DNA of 64,000 nt from Stictocephala bisonia (GCA_035578905.1 JAQJVL010000284.1:620001-684000); one strand, 5' to 3'; positions 43,658-56,490 are shown, counted from the stretch's first letter. Notes: a model not told the origin generated them from the sequence alone. A program made the numbers and translations.

Positions 43658-45586
43658 TAAAAAAAAGCTTCTCATCAAACTTCTGCCGACTACACACAGT
43701 TTCCCATATGGTCAATTGGTAAATTTTTAACCCTCGATGTATTGTGTAAATAGTAGTGTTTATTCGTTGTGAATGGGTATGTTTATTCAAATGACGACTT
43801 TTCACCACCCAAGAAGCTATGAAGAGGAATGCCAGCTTAATGTTTAACAACTTGATTATGAAACCTTGCGTTTCGAAACCATTGGTAGATTCAACCAATA
43901 GTGGATCACTTGGCAGTACCCAGGTAACCTTCAACCTTTTATTGGTAAGAATAAAAATACACATTAGTTAGTTTTATAACTTAAAAATATATAATCTAAT
44001 AAATAAAATAATTATTACTTTCCTTACTAACTAATAATAAAATATTCAGTAATACATACGAAGATAAATACACTTACAGACAATAAGTTCTAAATATCAC
44101 TTTCAAATCGATGGTAGTGTGTTTCGTTTTAAACTACAAGGACCTGGTCGACTTGTAGAAGGAAAGCCGAGGCCACATCATTTGTCAGACTCCTCGCTGA
44201 TGGGAAACGTGCTCCCAGTGACGTAAAACGACCTACTCTAAATGAACTGAGTTGGGAATACAATTATATGTATACCTTTGTGGGAAATTATCTCATCCAG
44301 TAGTTAAACTTTACCATAAGTTATATACCATAATAATAAGGAAAATATAAATTGGTATTTTATTTGTCAATTTGATAGTCGATAATCTATTGATAATTGT
44401 TTACCTATTAGGTCAATGTCAAACATTTTTATTTCTATTATTTTATAAAGCAATACCTTCAATAAATTAAATTTCATATACCAGCAATCTGTAAGTGACA
44501 TCACAATATAAAACAATTTAAATATAAAAGTAGAAGAGACAGATATGGTAGTACACCCCTCACCTATATAGTCTATTTATAATCATTTTTATATTTTATT
44601 TAATCCAATAAATTTAATAACGAATCTTAAGATAAAATAAAATCAGTTTTTAAAAAATTTACCAATTTTTTAGTCTATAGCCATAAGCATTGATACAAAT
44701 TAATTGTTGAAAGAAGTTTGTCAGTAATCAATTTGTAATTTATAGATTTTATTAGCAGTGTTAAGTATGCAATAAATTGTATGCTCTATTCTCTCACTAC
44801 TGAAAATAATCAAAACAGGGGCATTTATTTTATTACAACAATAATTCTGTAATTGTATCAAGAATGAAGGAATTATAAGGTGAGGATATTTGGTTGAGAA
44901 ATAAATTAAAGCTTGATTTAAATATCTTAAAATCACTTTTAATAGGTATAAGAATAGACGTATTATTCTAACTTAACTAAACTCAAAATTAGAATAAAAA
45001 TATCCGTAGTTAATTTCTACTAAGCTATATATGATTGCCCAAACTCAATAAAGTTCACAGAAACGAAAGTACTTTCGGTAATTGAGAGTTCATGGAACTT
45101 CCTAGCATTATTTAATTTATTGACTCTTAGTGTTCTAGCGTCAAATAGCAATTCATTAGTAAGCTATGATCAAATAACTCGTTAGGTTATTTTTATGTTT
45201 TTATATTTACTAACAGTCAGTCAAAAATTTAAAAGTTCATAAAAAAGATAAAGATGAAAATTAAATTTCTGATAAAATTAGGAATTCAAAAAGCTGCACT
45301 CGATGAATCGGAAAAGCTGTTGAGAAGTTGTGGTAAAATTAACGTACAGGTGCTGAAAACATAACCCAGTTTTTTATTTTTGAGTATGTCTTCCGAATGG
45401 GAAAAATGTTTCATTTTTACAATATTAACAAGTAAATAATCTTACTTAAAGATAAAATTGATTATTTTACAATGGTTATAAAAAATATTGTTTGACGAAA
45501 ATTTTACCAGTTTGGTTGTGGATAGTGTGTGTTAAGTAGTACAACATAAAAAATAACAAATTTGTAGATTGAATTATTTTCTTCCG
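43658..45586. other. AT-rich non-coding DNA
   Basis: No gene is supported. At 44182-44210 the sequence TTTGTCAGACTCCTCGCTGATGGGAAA closely repeats one at 43143-43169, just upstream of the foldback element. Confidence 0.45.
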
Positions 45587-45793
45587 AACTACACGTAACT
45601 ATAACAACTACACGTAACTATAACAACTACACGTAACAATAACAACTACACGTAACTATAACAACTACACGTAACTATAACAACTACACGTAACTATAAC
45701 AACTACAAGTAACTATAACAACTACACGTAACCATAAAAACTACACGTAACTATAACAACTACACGTAACCAAAACAACTACACGTAACTATA
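45587..45793. repeat. 18-bp minisatellite
   Basis: About eleven copies of ACTACACGTAACTATAAC with few substitutions. Confidence 0.95.
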
Positions 45794-46187
45794 AGGTCAT
45801 GCTGAATCCATTTGAAATTTATAGTAAAGATACATTATTTTTATATGCACCTGGAGAATTATCAAAAAATATAAAAATGCAATATAATGAACAATAGTTT
45901 TCCCTAACTAAATATAAGACAAGAAACAAAGCAAAAAAAAGTTCAAACGAGTCCGTAGAAACACGCCAAGGGTCAAGAATAAATTATTAACATTCGTAGA
46001 ATTTTCCGTGACAACTTTAGCACAAGGCCAGATAGTATCAGTACGTCCATCACTTCACAGCTGGCCAACCTTCGTGGCACGCAGGGGTCGTGAGGGAAAT
46101 GTTGGGATTGCTTTCTAGAAAGGTGAATTTCTCTCGAGAACACGTAAATAATGTGAAGCACTGATTTAAGATAAAAAAGTTATACAG
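45794..46187. other. Non-coding DNA
   Basis: A GC-richer patch at 46010-46150 has a 62-codon reverse frame, but no ATG-proximal context or motif. Nothing firm. Confidence 0.35.
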
Positions 46188-46415
46188 ACTACTCCTTTTT
46201 TAATTTCTAAGACACTGATCGTAGAGATATGAGCGAATATGAGGCGTGAATGAGTGTGATGAGTGTAGATGTACGAGTGTAGTCACTGTTACTATCTGAG
46301 TTTGACTTAGCTCAGAGAGTACTATTTATTAATACTCCAATAGCTACCTACACAACATCTGAACCTTGACTACCATCCAACATGGACACCCCAGACCTCT
46401 CGTCCATTGAACCAT
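46188..46415. repeat. Dispersed SINE-like repeat, copy A
   Basis: It shares with 50590-50850 the words GATATGAGCGAATATG-like and GAATGAGTGTGATGAGTGTA. It shares with the reverse strand of 62312-62632 a longer stretch, including CACAACATC, ACCATCCAACATGGACACCC-like and CCCAGAC. It is an interspersed element of unknown boundaries. Confidence 0.65.
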
Positions 46416-47589
46416 TCAGCTATATAATAAACTATTCAGCTATATAAACTACTAACATAACAACTATTCATAACTATCGATCTGTAATGTAAGGCATATT
46501 TAGATATGAATTTCATGTACATTTACATTAAAATCATGTTCTTACATGCCTATAAAATACGATTCCGTTACTCCAAAGATCTACAGTTAAATAATTTAAC
46601 TATACAATTGTGGGAAACAATTTTACATACAAAGTACGTTCACCAATGTGTCAAAACTATCACAATTTCTGGTCAATTAACTGATAAATCTGTTGTGTGT
46701 TGTATTTAGGAGCAAAATATAATGTTTTATAAGTACATAATGAAATCACTAATGTAAGCAGAGGTGCCTGGAAACCAGTTTATAGAAGTGACTATATGCC
46801 ACAAATTACACACTTAAAACTGATCAATTAAGCTGCTGTATAGTTTGTAAAATATAAGTAAACAAACAGGCAACTTCAGTTTGTTAAGTTGTTGATGGTA
46901 GCTTTTATTTCTGTTAATTAAGCCCTTTAAAAGAATGTAAAACTAAGTCCATTCTTATGTTAAAAATGTTATTTCAAACCATCCTATATTGAATAAGCCC
47001 TGGCTAACTCACTCACACACTCACCACTAATTCTCCAACTTCCCATGGAGGTAGAGAGCTGAAATTTTGTACACTGTTTCTTTAGGTCTTAAATAGGACA
47101 AATAAAGTATTTTCATCTTGAAAAAGTACTCGTAAGGGATAGAAACTACCCCTAAAATATTCTTCCATAAGAATAACATTGTGTTGATTTTAGTAAATTA
47201 ATAACAGCTGTAAACATGTTTATTTTGAATGTTTGACATTATATTATTGATGAAGTTTTAATATTGTAATATGAGTTTAACCTTCAGCTAATAAATAAAT
47301 TAAATGAACATGTTTGGACATTATACTGTGATTATATTATTGATGCCACAGAACAACGCCGCTCTGTGATTGATGCATTTTTAGTATTATATACTATGAG
47401 TTTAATCTTCAACTGTTAAACAAATGAAATTAACACGTGTTTAAATAGGCTAAGTAATAGCATTGGTTATTTATACTTTTTAAAATAATAAACTTGGGGA
47501 ACCCCCTGCATGCTTCACGTGCCAACCCCATCACTCGCTGCACTCGTGAAGTAAGCTCAGCCTGAAGTCTCGCCTGTAAACTCTGCTTA
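46416..47589. other. AT-rich non-coding DNA
   Basis: Holds a degenerate tandem duplication of about 110-120 bp at 47215-47440 (ATTATATTATTGATG, TATGAGTTTAA.CTTCA). A TTCCCATGGAGGTAGAGAGC segment near 47040 looks like part of an old interspersed repeat. No gene. Confidence 0.4.
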
Positions 47590-48340
47590 CAGTGGTGATG
47601 ACCCACCCACTTACAGTGGTGATGATCCACTCACCCACCCATACACTTACAGTTGTGATCACCCACCCACCCACCCATACACGTACAGTGGTGATAACCC
47701 ACCCACCCACCCATACACGAACAATGATGAAGCCCACCCACCCACCCATACATGTACAGTGATGATGACCCACCCACCCATACACGTACAGTGGTGATGA
47801 CCCACCCACCCACCCATACACGTACAGTGATGAGGGCTCTACCACCCATCCATACACATACAGTGGTGATGACCCACCCGCCCACCCTTACACGTAAAGT
47901 GATGATGACCCACACACCCACCCATACACGTACAGTGGTGATGACCCACCCACCCAACCATACACGTACAGTGGTGATGGCCCACCCACCCACCCACCCA
48001 TATACTTACAGTGGTGATGACTCACCCACCCACCCATACACTTACAGTGATGATGGCCCTACCACCCATCCATACACATACAGTTGTGATGACCCACCCG
48101 CCCACCCTTACACGTAAAGTGATGATGACCCACTCACCTACCCATACACGTACAGTGGTGATGACCCACCCACCCAACCATACACGTGCAGTGGTGATGA
48201 CCCACCCACCCAACCATACACTGCAGTGGTGATGGCCCACCCACCCACCCATATACTTAGAGTGGTGATGACTCACCCACCCACCCATACACGTACAGTG
48301 GTGATAACCCACCCACACATAGTACAGTGGTGATGGCGTA
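47590..48340. repeat. 36-bp minisatellite, C-rich strand, inverted relative to 39.1 kb
   Basis: About 21 copies of a 32-36-bp unit, for example CACGTACAGTGGTGATGACC plus CACCCACCCATA. It is the reverse complement of the family at 39143-39465. A block of about 230 bp (47840-47990) is repeated near 48060-48210. The His/Thr/Pro and Val/Trp/Gly frames across it are repeat artefacts. Confidence 0.95.
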
Positions 48341-49568
48341 TTGTTTATTATAGTTATATTACTACGCACTATCCAAAAATATGTTCTAGGCTCAAGAAAT
48401 TTACGTATATTAATGTATATAAGTTTATATTTTATAACTGAATATAAAATCAAAGATATACTGGTAAAGGATTCCAGATTTATTTTACAACCTGTTTAAG
48501 AAAGTCATTAAATAAAATATTATCTTACAAATTTAATACAAAATTTCCGTATAAATAATAGTTCTCTTTGATTAAATATTATAGGTCTCATATACTCTAT
48601 TTAATTTATTATATAAATTTAACTGCTCTTTGTAGTACAAATTTGTAACAATTATCAGGGGCAGATGCAATATGAGTGCTGCACTAAGATTGCCTACTCG
48701 AGGTTAATCGGGCGTCGACCGCCTCGTCACATTTCAGAAGTTTTCACAATTCCACAGGGTTGGTATTGTTTACTATAATGAATGTTATTATTGTAACATA
48801 TAATCAACTACTATTCAATATATATTAGTTAAGATATGAAATATTAATATTTAATGACAATTTGATAATGAGAAAATGTTATATCAAATATGTAAATAGA
48901 TGGGCACTGCAGTAAAAATACAGATCAGCTGATTTTAATTCATGGTAACCTACTACTGATACGTCTATGGGGGAAAACTATAGAATTATAGATCTTACTT
49001 AAACTAATTTAAAATTTTGGGATACTTTTATGTGAATATACTGTTTCCAACGCTTCTAAGAACCAAAGTAATTGCACGCGAATCAAATACTGCATCATAC
49101 GATCTTCTTTTGTTTTGATAATATTTAAGAACTAACAGTTTTCTATGAAACAACAATTTATTATTTAAAACTTCTCCACTGAACACAACTGATTTATTAT
49201 TGCAGAAAGATGGATACGTAATTAAATTAAAAGACGGAAGAAATGCCTGAGTACAATAGAAGAGAGCAGAGCACTCTCGCGATAATTCAAACAACCTCAG
49301 TAAAAATCATCAATCCATTCTCCTCTCTCCAGGAGTAATGTTCCCCCCCTCCTGCACGCCCTTACTCAAGATATAACAAGTTTTATATCGTGCAACAAAG
49401 AACAAATTAAAGCATCAACTAACATTTAAAAAAGCAATCTTAAAACCAAATGTAAATAAAAATCAAATATTTTGTTCTATAATATAAAATTAGATTTATT
49501 AGTAAATAGTTTTTTAATTAGCATAATACGTGTTGGTACATATGCAGTACAAGTAAACGTCATACAAC
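48341..49568. other. AT-rich non-coding DNA
   Basis: No gene is supported. A GC-richer patch at 48655-48740 carries stops. The 88-codon reverse frame at 49028-49294 shows no motif. Confidence 0.45.
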
Positions 49569-49818
49569 ACAAATTTATTACAATACAAGCACAAAATGTA
49601 CAAATATATTACAATACAAGTACAAAATGCACAAATATTATGGTGATCGATTTCGGTGAACCACGCTCACCTTCCTCAGACCAGAGGGATTCACAAAAGA
49701 ATCTTGTCTGAGGAAGGTGAGCGTGGTTCACCGAAATCGATCACCATAATATTTGTGCATTTTTCACTTGTATTGTAATATATTTGTGCAGTTTGTGCTT
49801 ATATTGTAATAAATTTAT
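49569..49818. mobile_element. Foldback element with 113-bp arms and a hammerhead-like core
   Basis: The left arm (49569-49681) and right arm (49706-49818) are reverse complements: perfect for about 55 bp nearest the centre, then imperfect. The loop is 24 bases. In the right arm CTGAGGA (49708-49714), a GGTGA/TCACC helix and GAAA (49733-49736) again match CUGANGA-helix II-GAAA. Sequence differs from the element at 43.2 kb apart from this core. Confidence 0.72.
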
Positions 49819-50589
49819 TTGTATTCAGAACATTCATTTAGTGCAAGTTTACGTAAATTCTTGGGAGAATTTTTACTTCTTTGAGTAAAAATAAAATTAG
49901 ATCTGTTCGTGCATCAAAGCATCATCAATATATCAAAGAAAAGTGTGAACTATTAAAACGGAGCAGTAAGTGACATATAGAAGGAAACAACTTTCTTTCA
50001 TGAGAGGTAATATTTAATATTGGACAGGATTGTCATGAAAAATTGTTCGCTTTTAATTAATGAAGGTTAATTAAATGAATTAATCTGTGGAGGGGATTGA
50101 TTATTTAGGATAAGATTGCTAAAGCGAAGATGCTGGATCAAACAGATTGTGTGTGAATAGCCTACATTAAAGAGAAGAAGCCCTTTCAACTGATTTGTCA
50201 ACCTAGGCCGAGTGGAAAATTTTGTTCTCTCATATCAAACTACAATAAATATAAAATTAGAAACTTAAGTAAATAATTATACAGCTTGGCCCCTTTGACC
50301 ATTTAAGATTAAGGTTTATTGGGAAAGTCCTCACATATGTTGTTGCGTATTTTGTTTTATCTGTCTTTGTAGTCCTGTTGTTTTTATAACAAGAATAAAT
50401 TGTCTTAAATTCTATCATTTTGATCAAGATCTATGCACATAGATGAATATCCTGTATTAATTTGCGTTGATACATAACATACTATACTGTACGAATAGTA
50501 ATGTATTTTAATAAGGATAAGGCAATTATCTATTTTTTAGTATGTAACTTAGTGCTAAAAATATCAACGTTATCAAAAAACGTTATTTA
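49819..50589. other. AT-rich non-coding DNA
   Basis: Nothing recognisable. Confidence 0.45.
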
Positions 50590-50850
50590 TTTATTCATAA
50601 GACGCCGATCGTCAAGATATGGGCGAATATGGATTTCGAATGAGTGTGATGAGTGTAGATGAGCGAATGTAGTCATTGTTAGAAACTAAGGCCGACTATT
50701 CCTTAGAAAGTGTCATTAATTAGTATCCCAATGACAAATGAACAGCCGGTGGTTATCAGCTGATCCTTCTCAAAATGTATTGACTTTGATTGGGATCGAA
50801 CTGAGAACCTTTAGCACATCATATTTTACTCATAAAACTTTTTGAAACTT
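50590..50850 (-). repeat. Dispersed SINE-like repeat, copy B, with Pol III B-box
   Basis: It shares GGGCGAATATGG, GAATGAGTGTGATGAGTGTA and CCCAATGAC-like words with copies A and C. On the reverse strand GTTCGATCCC (50792-50801) is a canonical B-box in a tRNA-like GGTTCTCAGTTCGATCCCA, which suggests a tRNA-derived SINE transcribed leftward. Confidence 0.6.
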
Positions 50851-51024
50851 TCTAGTTTGGTCGTAGGTTTTGCCCTATTTCTGTGGTGAAAATATAACTA
50901 AAAATGTAACAATACAGGAAAACCCATACTTTTACTGAAACTGTCCCTGGGATGTTTTAAGTCAAACTATCCAATATAATAATGTGAATTTATTATGTAT
51001 TAAAAAAAATCTTAATCTCAACAA

Positions 51025-52045
51025 TAATGAGCTCGTGTTACATTTTACTCGCGTAGTCAACATTAATGAGGTCGTGTTAAATTTTACTCGCGTGGTCAAC
51101 ATTAATGAGCTCGTGTTACATTTTACTCACGTGGTCGACATTAATGAGGTCGTGTTATATTTTACTCACGTGGTCGACATTAATGAGCTCGTGTTACATT
51201 TTACTCACGTGGTCGACATTAATGAGCTCGTGTTATATTTTACTCACGTGGTCGACATTAATGAGCTCGTGTTAAATTTTACTCACGTGGTCGACATTAA
51301 TGAGGTCGTGTTACATTTTACTCACGTGGTCGACATTAATGAGCTCGTGTTACATTTTACTCACGTGGTCGACATTAATGAGCTCGTGTTATATTGTACT
51401 TACGTGGTCGACATTAATGAGCTCGTGTTACATTTTACTCACGTGGTCGACATTAATGAGCTCGTGTTACATTTTACTCACGTGGTCGACATTAATGAGC
51501 TCATGTTAAATTTTACTCACGTGGTCGACATTAATGAGCTCGTGTTACATTTTACTCACGTGGTCGACATTAATGAGCTCATGTTACATTTTACTCACGT
51601 GGTCGACATTAATGAGCTCGTGTTACATTTTACTCACGTGGTCGACATTAATGAGCTCGTGTTACATTTTACTCACGTGGTCGACATTAATGAACTCGTG
51701 TTACATTTTACTCACGTGGTCGACATTAATGAGCTCGTGTTACATTTTACTCACGTGGTCGACATTAATGAGCTCGTGTTACATTTTACTCACGTGGTCG
51801 ACATTAATGAACTCGTGTTACATTTTACTCACGTGGTCGACATTAATGAGCTCGTGTTACATTTTACTCACGTGGTCGACATTAATGAACTCGTGTTACA
51901 TTTTACTCACGTGGTCGACATTAATGAGCTCGTGTTACATTTTACTCACGTGGTCGACATTAATGAGCTCGTGTTACATTTTACTCACGTGGTCGACATC
52001 AATGAGCTCGTGTTATATTGTACTTACGTGTTTGAAAATCAATTT
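51025..52045. repeat. 39-bp minisatellite, about 25 copies, with an E-box in each
   Basis: The unit is GAGCTCGTGTTACATTTTAC plus TCACGTGGTCGACATTAAT. It packs three 6-bp palindromes: GAGCTC, CACGTG (E-box) and GTCGAC. Copies are highly uniform in the second half. As 39 is a multiple of three and the unit lacks stops, a 354-codon frame runs through (50984-52048, GTG start) with a 13-residue period ELVLHFTHVVDIN. No upstream ATG or promoter is seen, so coding is doubtful. Confidence 0.95.
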
Positions 52046-52048
52046 TAA

Positions 52049-53545
52049 ATGTAATACGGTCGACATTATTTCTGAACGTGACTTTTTCTACGTTAAATAA
52101 ATTATAAATTATTTAATAAAGTATCATAATAAGGTCTAACAAGTGCAATTTTTGGCAAGGTAGTTGTTTTATATACGTTTGCCATAATCCAGCCTCAAAA
52201 CAAATACTTTAATTGAAAGAAATTAATGCTTAATTTTAAAGTAAACATAGGGAAACTGTTAAATTAACATATTGAATTAGCCATTCCTAAAATAATTATT
52301 TTAAGAAAAATGTTACAACAGTCTTAAAACAAATTCTTGACGAAAGCCATTTTACAGCTTGTTAAAAATATGTTGTACTTCCAGGCTGAATAGTCCGATA
52401 TACATCAGGCAGAAAGCTTTTACTAGTAATGCCAATGAACTATACATGTAATGGAACTCTTGCTCAATTCAACTCAATACTTAAGCATCTGCGAACTAAT
52501 TTATTCAAAGCTCTATAAAAGAAATTATATTTATGAATGGACATCACTTATAATGGTGTAAATATTATTTTCATACACCAAAGAATTTAAAAGGAAACTT
52601 ACCTCACTTTTTTATGTCTATCTGTAACGCTTGAGTTGCTCCTATTTCATTATAAAATAAATTGTATGATTTAAAAGTATTTTGTTGTATGTAAATTTTA
52701 TGCTTTGAATATTTGAAATTCACCTTGAAAATCAACCTCTCCGTTTTCCAGAGTTGTCATGTTTTATCTCCATGGGCAATATTTTATTTGTTGATGCCAC
52801 TTCAATTTGTGCCCTTCTTAATATCAGATGTTAAGGAATTATTAAGGAAATTAATAGCTTTGTCAGTTATAATTCGGGCACACTGAAATGTAAAATTGAA
52901 TAACGAAAACTCAATTTCTTCTAAACGTTACTTAGTTTTAAGAACAGAGTAAGAATCAGTAAACAGATAGTTTACAATAGATATACTATGCTTTGGCAGT
53001 ATGGATAACCACGAAGTCGTACCACAGAGAAAAAATAAACAGAGGTCGCTCTGTCATGGTCGCAGGAACGCCTCTCTGTCAGTTGGAGACATATTACATG
53101 TGATGTACATCTTAATAGATCTGTAGTATAAATTACTACTACGTTTATTATTGAAGGTTTAGAGGAAATAAGAGGAGGAGCTGACAACGGTGCTGGTCCT
53201 GTCATTGCCATTCACATGGCGAACAGAAGTAGTAACTATTCTACATCCCAGTTTGTTTATAACTCAACACTTATTCAATGGACTATTGAATGTGACCTCT
53301 GTTTATTTATATACTCTGTGGTCTATTATAAATCTTCCTACCTGTCCACGTAGGCAACTTGACTGAACACGTTTACCTTGTATCACTCAAGTAAATAACA
53401 AAATACAAATATCATAGTTCTAATACATAGTGATTTTAAATAAATAGTTTCAAATGTTAAATGTTTTATTATAATTTGAAAGATCACATTGTATTGACAT
53501 AGGACCTTTATCAATTAATTATCTGCACATGATTATGAAAATAAC
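52049..53545. other. Non-coding DNA with weak exon-like frames
   Basis: Mostly AT-rich. A + strand ATG ORF of 41 codons (53001-53126, including QRKNKQRSLCHGRRNASLSV) and an open stretch at 53163-53355 (including RGGADNGAGPVIAIHMANRS) have more even composition than the flanks. Neither has a convincing pair of splice sites. Product unknown. Confidence 0.3.
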
Positions 53546-54442
53546 TACATCCACATAATTTACTATCTAACTACATCCACATAATTTACTATCCAACTAC
53601 ATCCACATAATTTACTATCTAACTACATCCTTATAATTTACTATCCAACTACATCCACATAATTTACTTTCTAACTACATCCACATAATTTACTATCCAA
53701 CTACATCCACATAATTTACTATCTAACTACATCCACATAATTTACTATCTAACTACATCCACATAATTTACTATCTAACTACATGCACATAATTTACTAT
53801 CTAACTACACCCACATAATTTACTATCTAACTACACCCACATAATTTACTATATAACTACATCCACATAATTTACTATCTAACTACATCCACATAATTTA
53901 CTATCTAACTACATCCACATAATTTACTATCCAACTACATCCACATAATTTACTATCTAACTACATCCACATAATTTACTATCTAACTACATCCACATAA
54001 TTTACTATCTAACTACATGCACATAATTTACTGTCTAACTACATGCACATAATTTACTGTCTAACTACACCCACATAATTTACTATCTAACTACATCCAC
54101 ATAATTTACTATGTAACTACATCCACATAATTTACTATGTAACTACATCCACATAATTTACTATCTAACTATATCCACATAATTTACTATCTAACTACAT
54201 CCACATAATTTACTATCTAACTACATCCACATAATTTACTATCAACTACATCCACATAATTTACTATCTAACTACATTCACATAGTTTACTATCTAACTA
54301 CATCCACATAATTTACTATCTAACTACATCCACATAATTTACTATCTAACTACATCCACATAATTTACTATCTAACTACATCCACATAATATACTATCTA
54401 ACTACATCCACATAATTTACTATCTAACTACAAACCACATAA
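53546..54442. repeat. 26-bp minisatellite, about 34 copies
   Basis: The unit is CTACATCCACATAATTTACT plus ATCTAA. Copies differ by single bases (ACACCC, ACATGC, ATCCAA variants). Non-coding. Confidence 0.96.
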
Positions 54443-54553
54443 TTTTAAAAGCCTTGTGTTATTTAAAACACAAGGATGTTGTGTTATACAAATGAAATAG
54501 GAAGTAAGTTAAATTGTTGTAATTTTAATGACCCTTGGTTCTAAATATTCCAG

Positions 54554-54696
54554 GAACACCGCTATGCCGACAGATAATGTTCCTTGCCAATTGTTTGAAG
54601 TGGTTTCGCAGACAGAGAGCAGAGATTGTGGCTGGGAGATAAACGGGCTTTATATAACTCCTCTACTTCTTTCCGGACCACTTAACTCTTTAGTAG
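54554..54696 (+). CDS. Candidate exon (143 bp) after the 26-bp array
   Basis: Acceptor TAAATATTCCAG (to 54553) and donor TAG|GTAGAA (54697). Open for 47 codons in one frame with balanced composition, including NVPCQLFEVVSQTESRDCGW and EINGLYITPLLLSGP. Two Cys residues suggest an extracytoplasmic or folded domain, but I do not recognise it. It leaves one base over, which fits the incoming phase of the candidate at 57733. An 18-base stretch (TTTGAAGTGGTTTCGCAG) is nearly repeated at about 3650. Confidence 0.35.
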
Positions 54697-54699
54697 GTA

Positions 54700-55484
54700 G
54701 AACTTATGTTGATTATGCCTAATGTATAAATTACGTACTTTTTTTAATACATTTTTTTCATAATACCTATTTATACTGTTTGAAGGATGTTTCTTAGAAT
54801 GAATAATTAAGCTAACACCAAAAACATTCCTTTTTTACTTCTATAACCAATTTATTCATTGTAATTTATATTAAGAATGTTTATTTAAGATATCGATCTT
54901 TTACTAAATCCTTTTATATAAATATTTTCCACTACTTTATTTTATAAAAATAAAGCGTCAGTTAACAAATAAAAAAATTAACATAGTTTTTAGGTTTTTA
55001 GGAACTATTTATTTTTATTAAATTAAATGTAACAAACATATTGTGTTCAAGTCATACACTCAGTCTAATTGAGGTGAAAAATATGTGATTCAGCTTAAAT
55101 TCAACGGAAGCAATCGTGTAATCTTCATAAAATATGAAAATCGAATTATAACAAACTTAATTGTATACTATCGAACCTAAGACTATTGTATACTCTCTCA
55201 TCGAACTAATGTTCGTTGGCATTCACTTTCAAAGCATTTTGATAATTGTGTTGAAATTAAAATGCATAGTACTTTAGCCGAAACAATAATAGGTCATTTA
55301 TACCGTTAATAGTCTACTAATAATCCTAACCATATTTAAGGATTTTCGTAGAAAATTAGGTAGACTATTATTTGAACTATTATCAAAAGATAACCAAAAT
55401 GATAGTAAGCATAATTGAAAAACCTGTTAAGGTATGTTAGAGTTGTTGAGTGCTTCTTGTCGGGTCTACAGGAGTTTTTCTGTG
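54700..55484. other. AT-rich non-coding DNA
   Basis: No gene or repeat seen. Confidence 0.45.
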
Positions 55485-56110
55485 TGTGATAGAATACCTT
55501 ATTTGTATCCAAGATCAGTCAAAACAAAGAGTCTTTTCCAAACTGATTAAGAGTACAAGACTTTTTTTATCTAAATGCACAACGCATGCTTCGAATTTTA
55601 CAATCCATTAAAAAATTGTATGTAAAAGTCCAACAACTCTTACAACATCCATAGGCCTAGTTGTTGAAAAACACCCACTACTATGAAACTTTGCTTTTCT
55701 TCAATAACGTATTACTACAAATACAACTAATAAAAAAAATGTTGAACAAGTGTACAAATAAAAGTACAGAACTAAATTAATTATAAATAATCAGAGAGCA
55801 TGAAATTGATGTTAGCTGAGAAACCAAAGGCCTCCCAATACGAAAAACTCTCCCTCATTAATTTTTTTTTTTTAGTTTTGTTGATAGTAATACGTTATTG
55901 AAGAAAAGCAAAGTTTCATACGTGTAGAAGTAGTGGATGTTTTTCAACAGCTATGGTTGTTGTAAAAGTTGTTGGACTTTTACATACAATTGTTTAATGG
56001 ATTGTAAAATTCGTAGCATGAGTTGTACATTTAGATAAAAAAAGTCTTTTACTCATAATGAGTTTGGAAAAGACTCTTTGTTTTGACTGATGTTTTGATA
56101 CAAATACGGT
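55485..56110. repeat. Long imperfect inverted repeat (foldback, ~240-bp arms)
   Basis: The left arm (about 55485-55725) is the imperfect reverse complement of the right arm (about 55875-56110). Shared words are AAACTTTGCTTTTCTTCAAT, ACGTATTACTA, AAAGTCCAACAACT and GTCAAAACAAAGAGTCTTTT. The centre plus right arm (55735-56110) occurs again at 57930-58303. Confidence 0.8.
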
Positions 56111-56424
56111 GTGCTCTGTTCATGATAGTTCAACATTAACTTTTAAAATGTTATGAATTGTAATCAGTTAAAATTCTAAAAAGAGTAAATTATTGTGCTT
56201 ATGTCATTTATAATACAGAGGTCTTACTATTTTCCTAAATAACTTTTAGCTAAAGGGAATACGAATCAAAATTGTATAGTAACAGCATACTTAAATAAAC
56301 GAACCAACAACTTTAATTTGATAAAATATTGTACTAAAGTGTTTATCACAATAAAATTACAGATGTTAGAGGTAAACCAACGCAATTTAATCAGGTGAAA
56401 GGTTATTTACCTATCGGTAATTCA

Positions 56425-56490
56425 GGCTAGCGCCATGTTGGCCCGTCTGATCCCACACAGATTGAGAATGTAAACAGTATTGACTATGTG
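56425..56490 (-). repeat. Isolated inverted monomer of the 113-bp satellite
   Basis: Read on the reverse strand it contains CTCAATCTGTGTGGGATCAG, ACGGGCCAACATGG and CTGAAT, matching the core of the 4.7-16.4 kb unit (CACAATCTGTGTTAGGATCA, ACAGGCCAACATGG) with a few changes. It is single-copy here, about 40 kb from the array. Confidence 0.7.

Noticed and set aside
47752..48232. Long His/Thr/Pro-rich and Val/Trp/Gly-rich frames as proteins
   Set aside because: They are by-products of a 36-bp repeat whose length is a multiple of three; no start context, and open on both strands.
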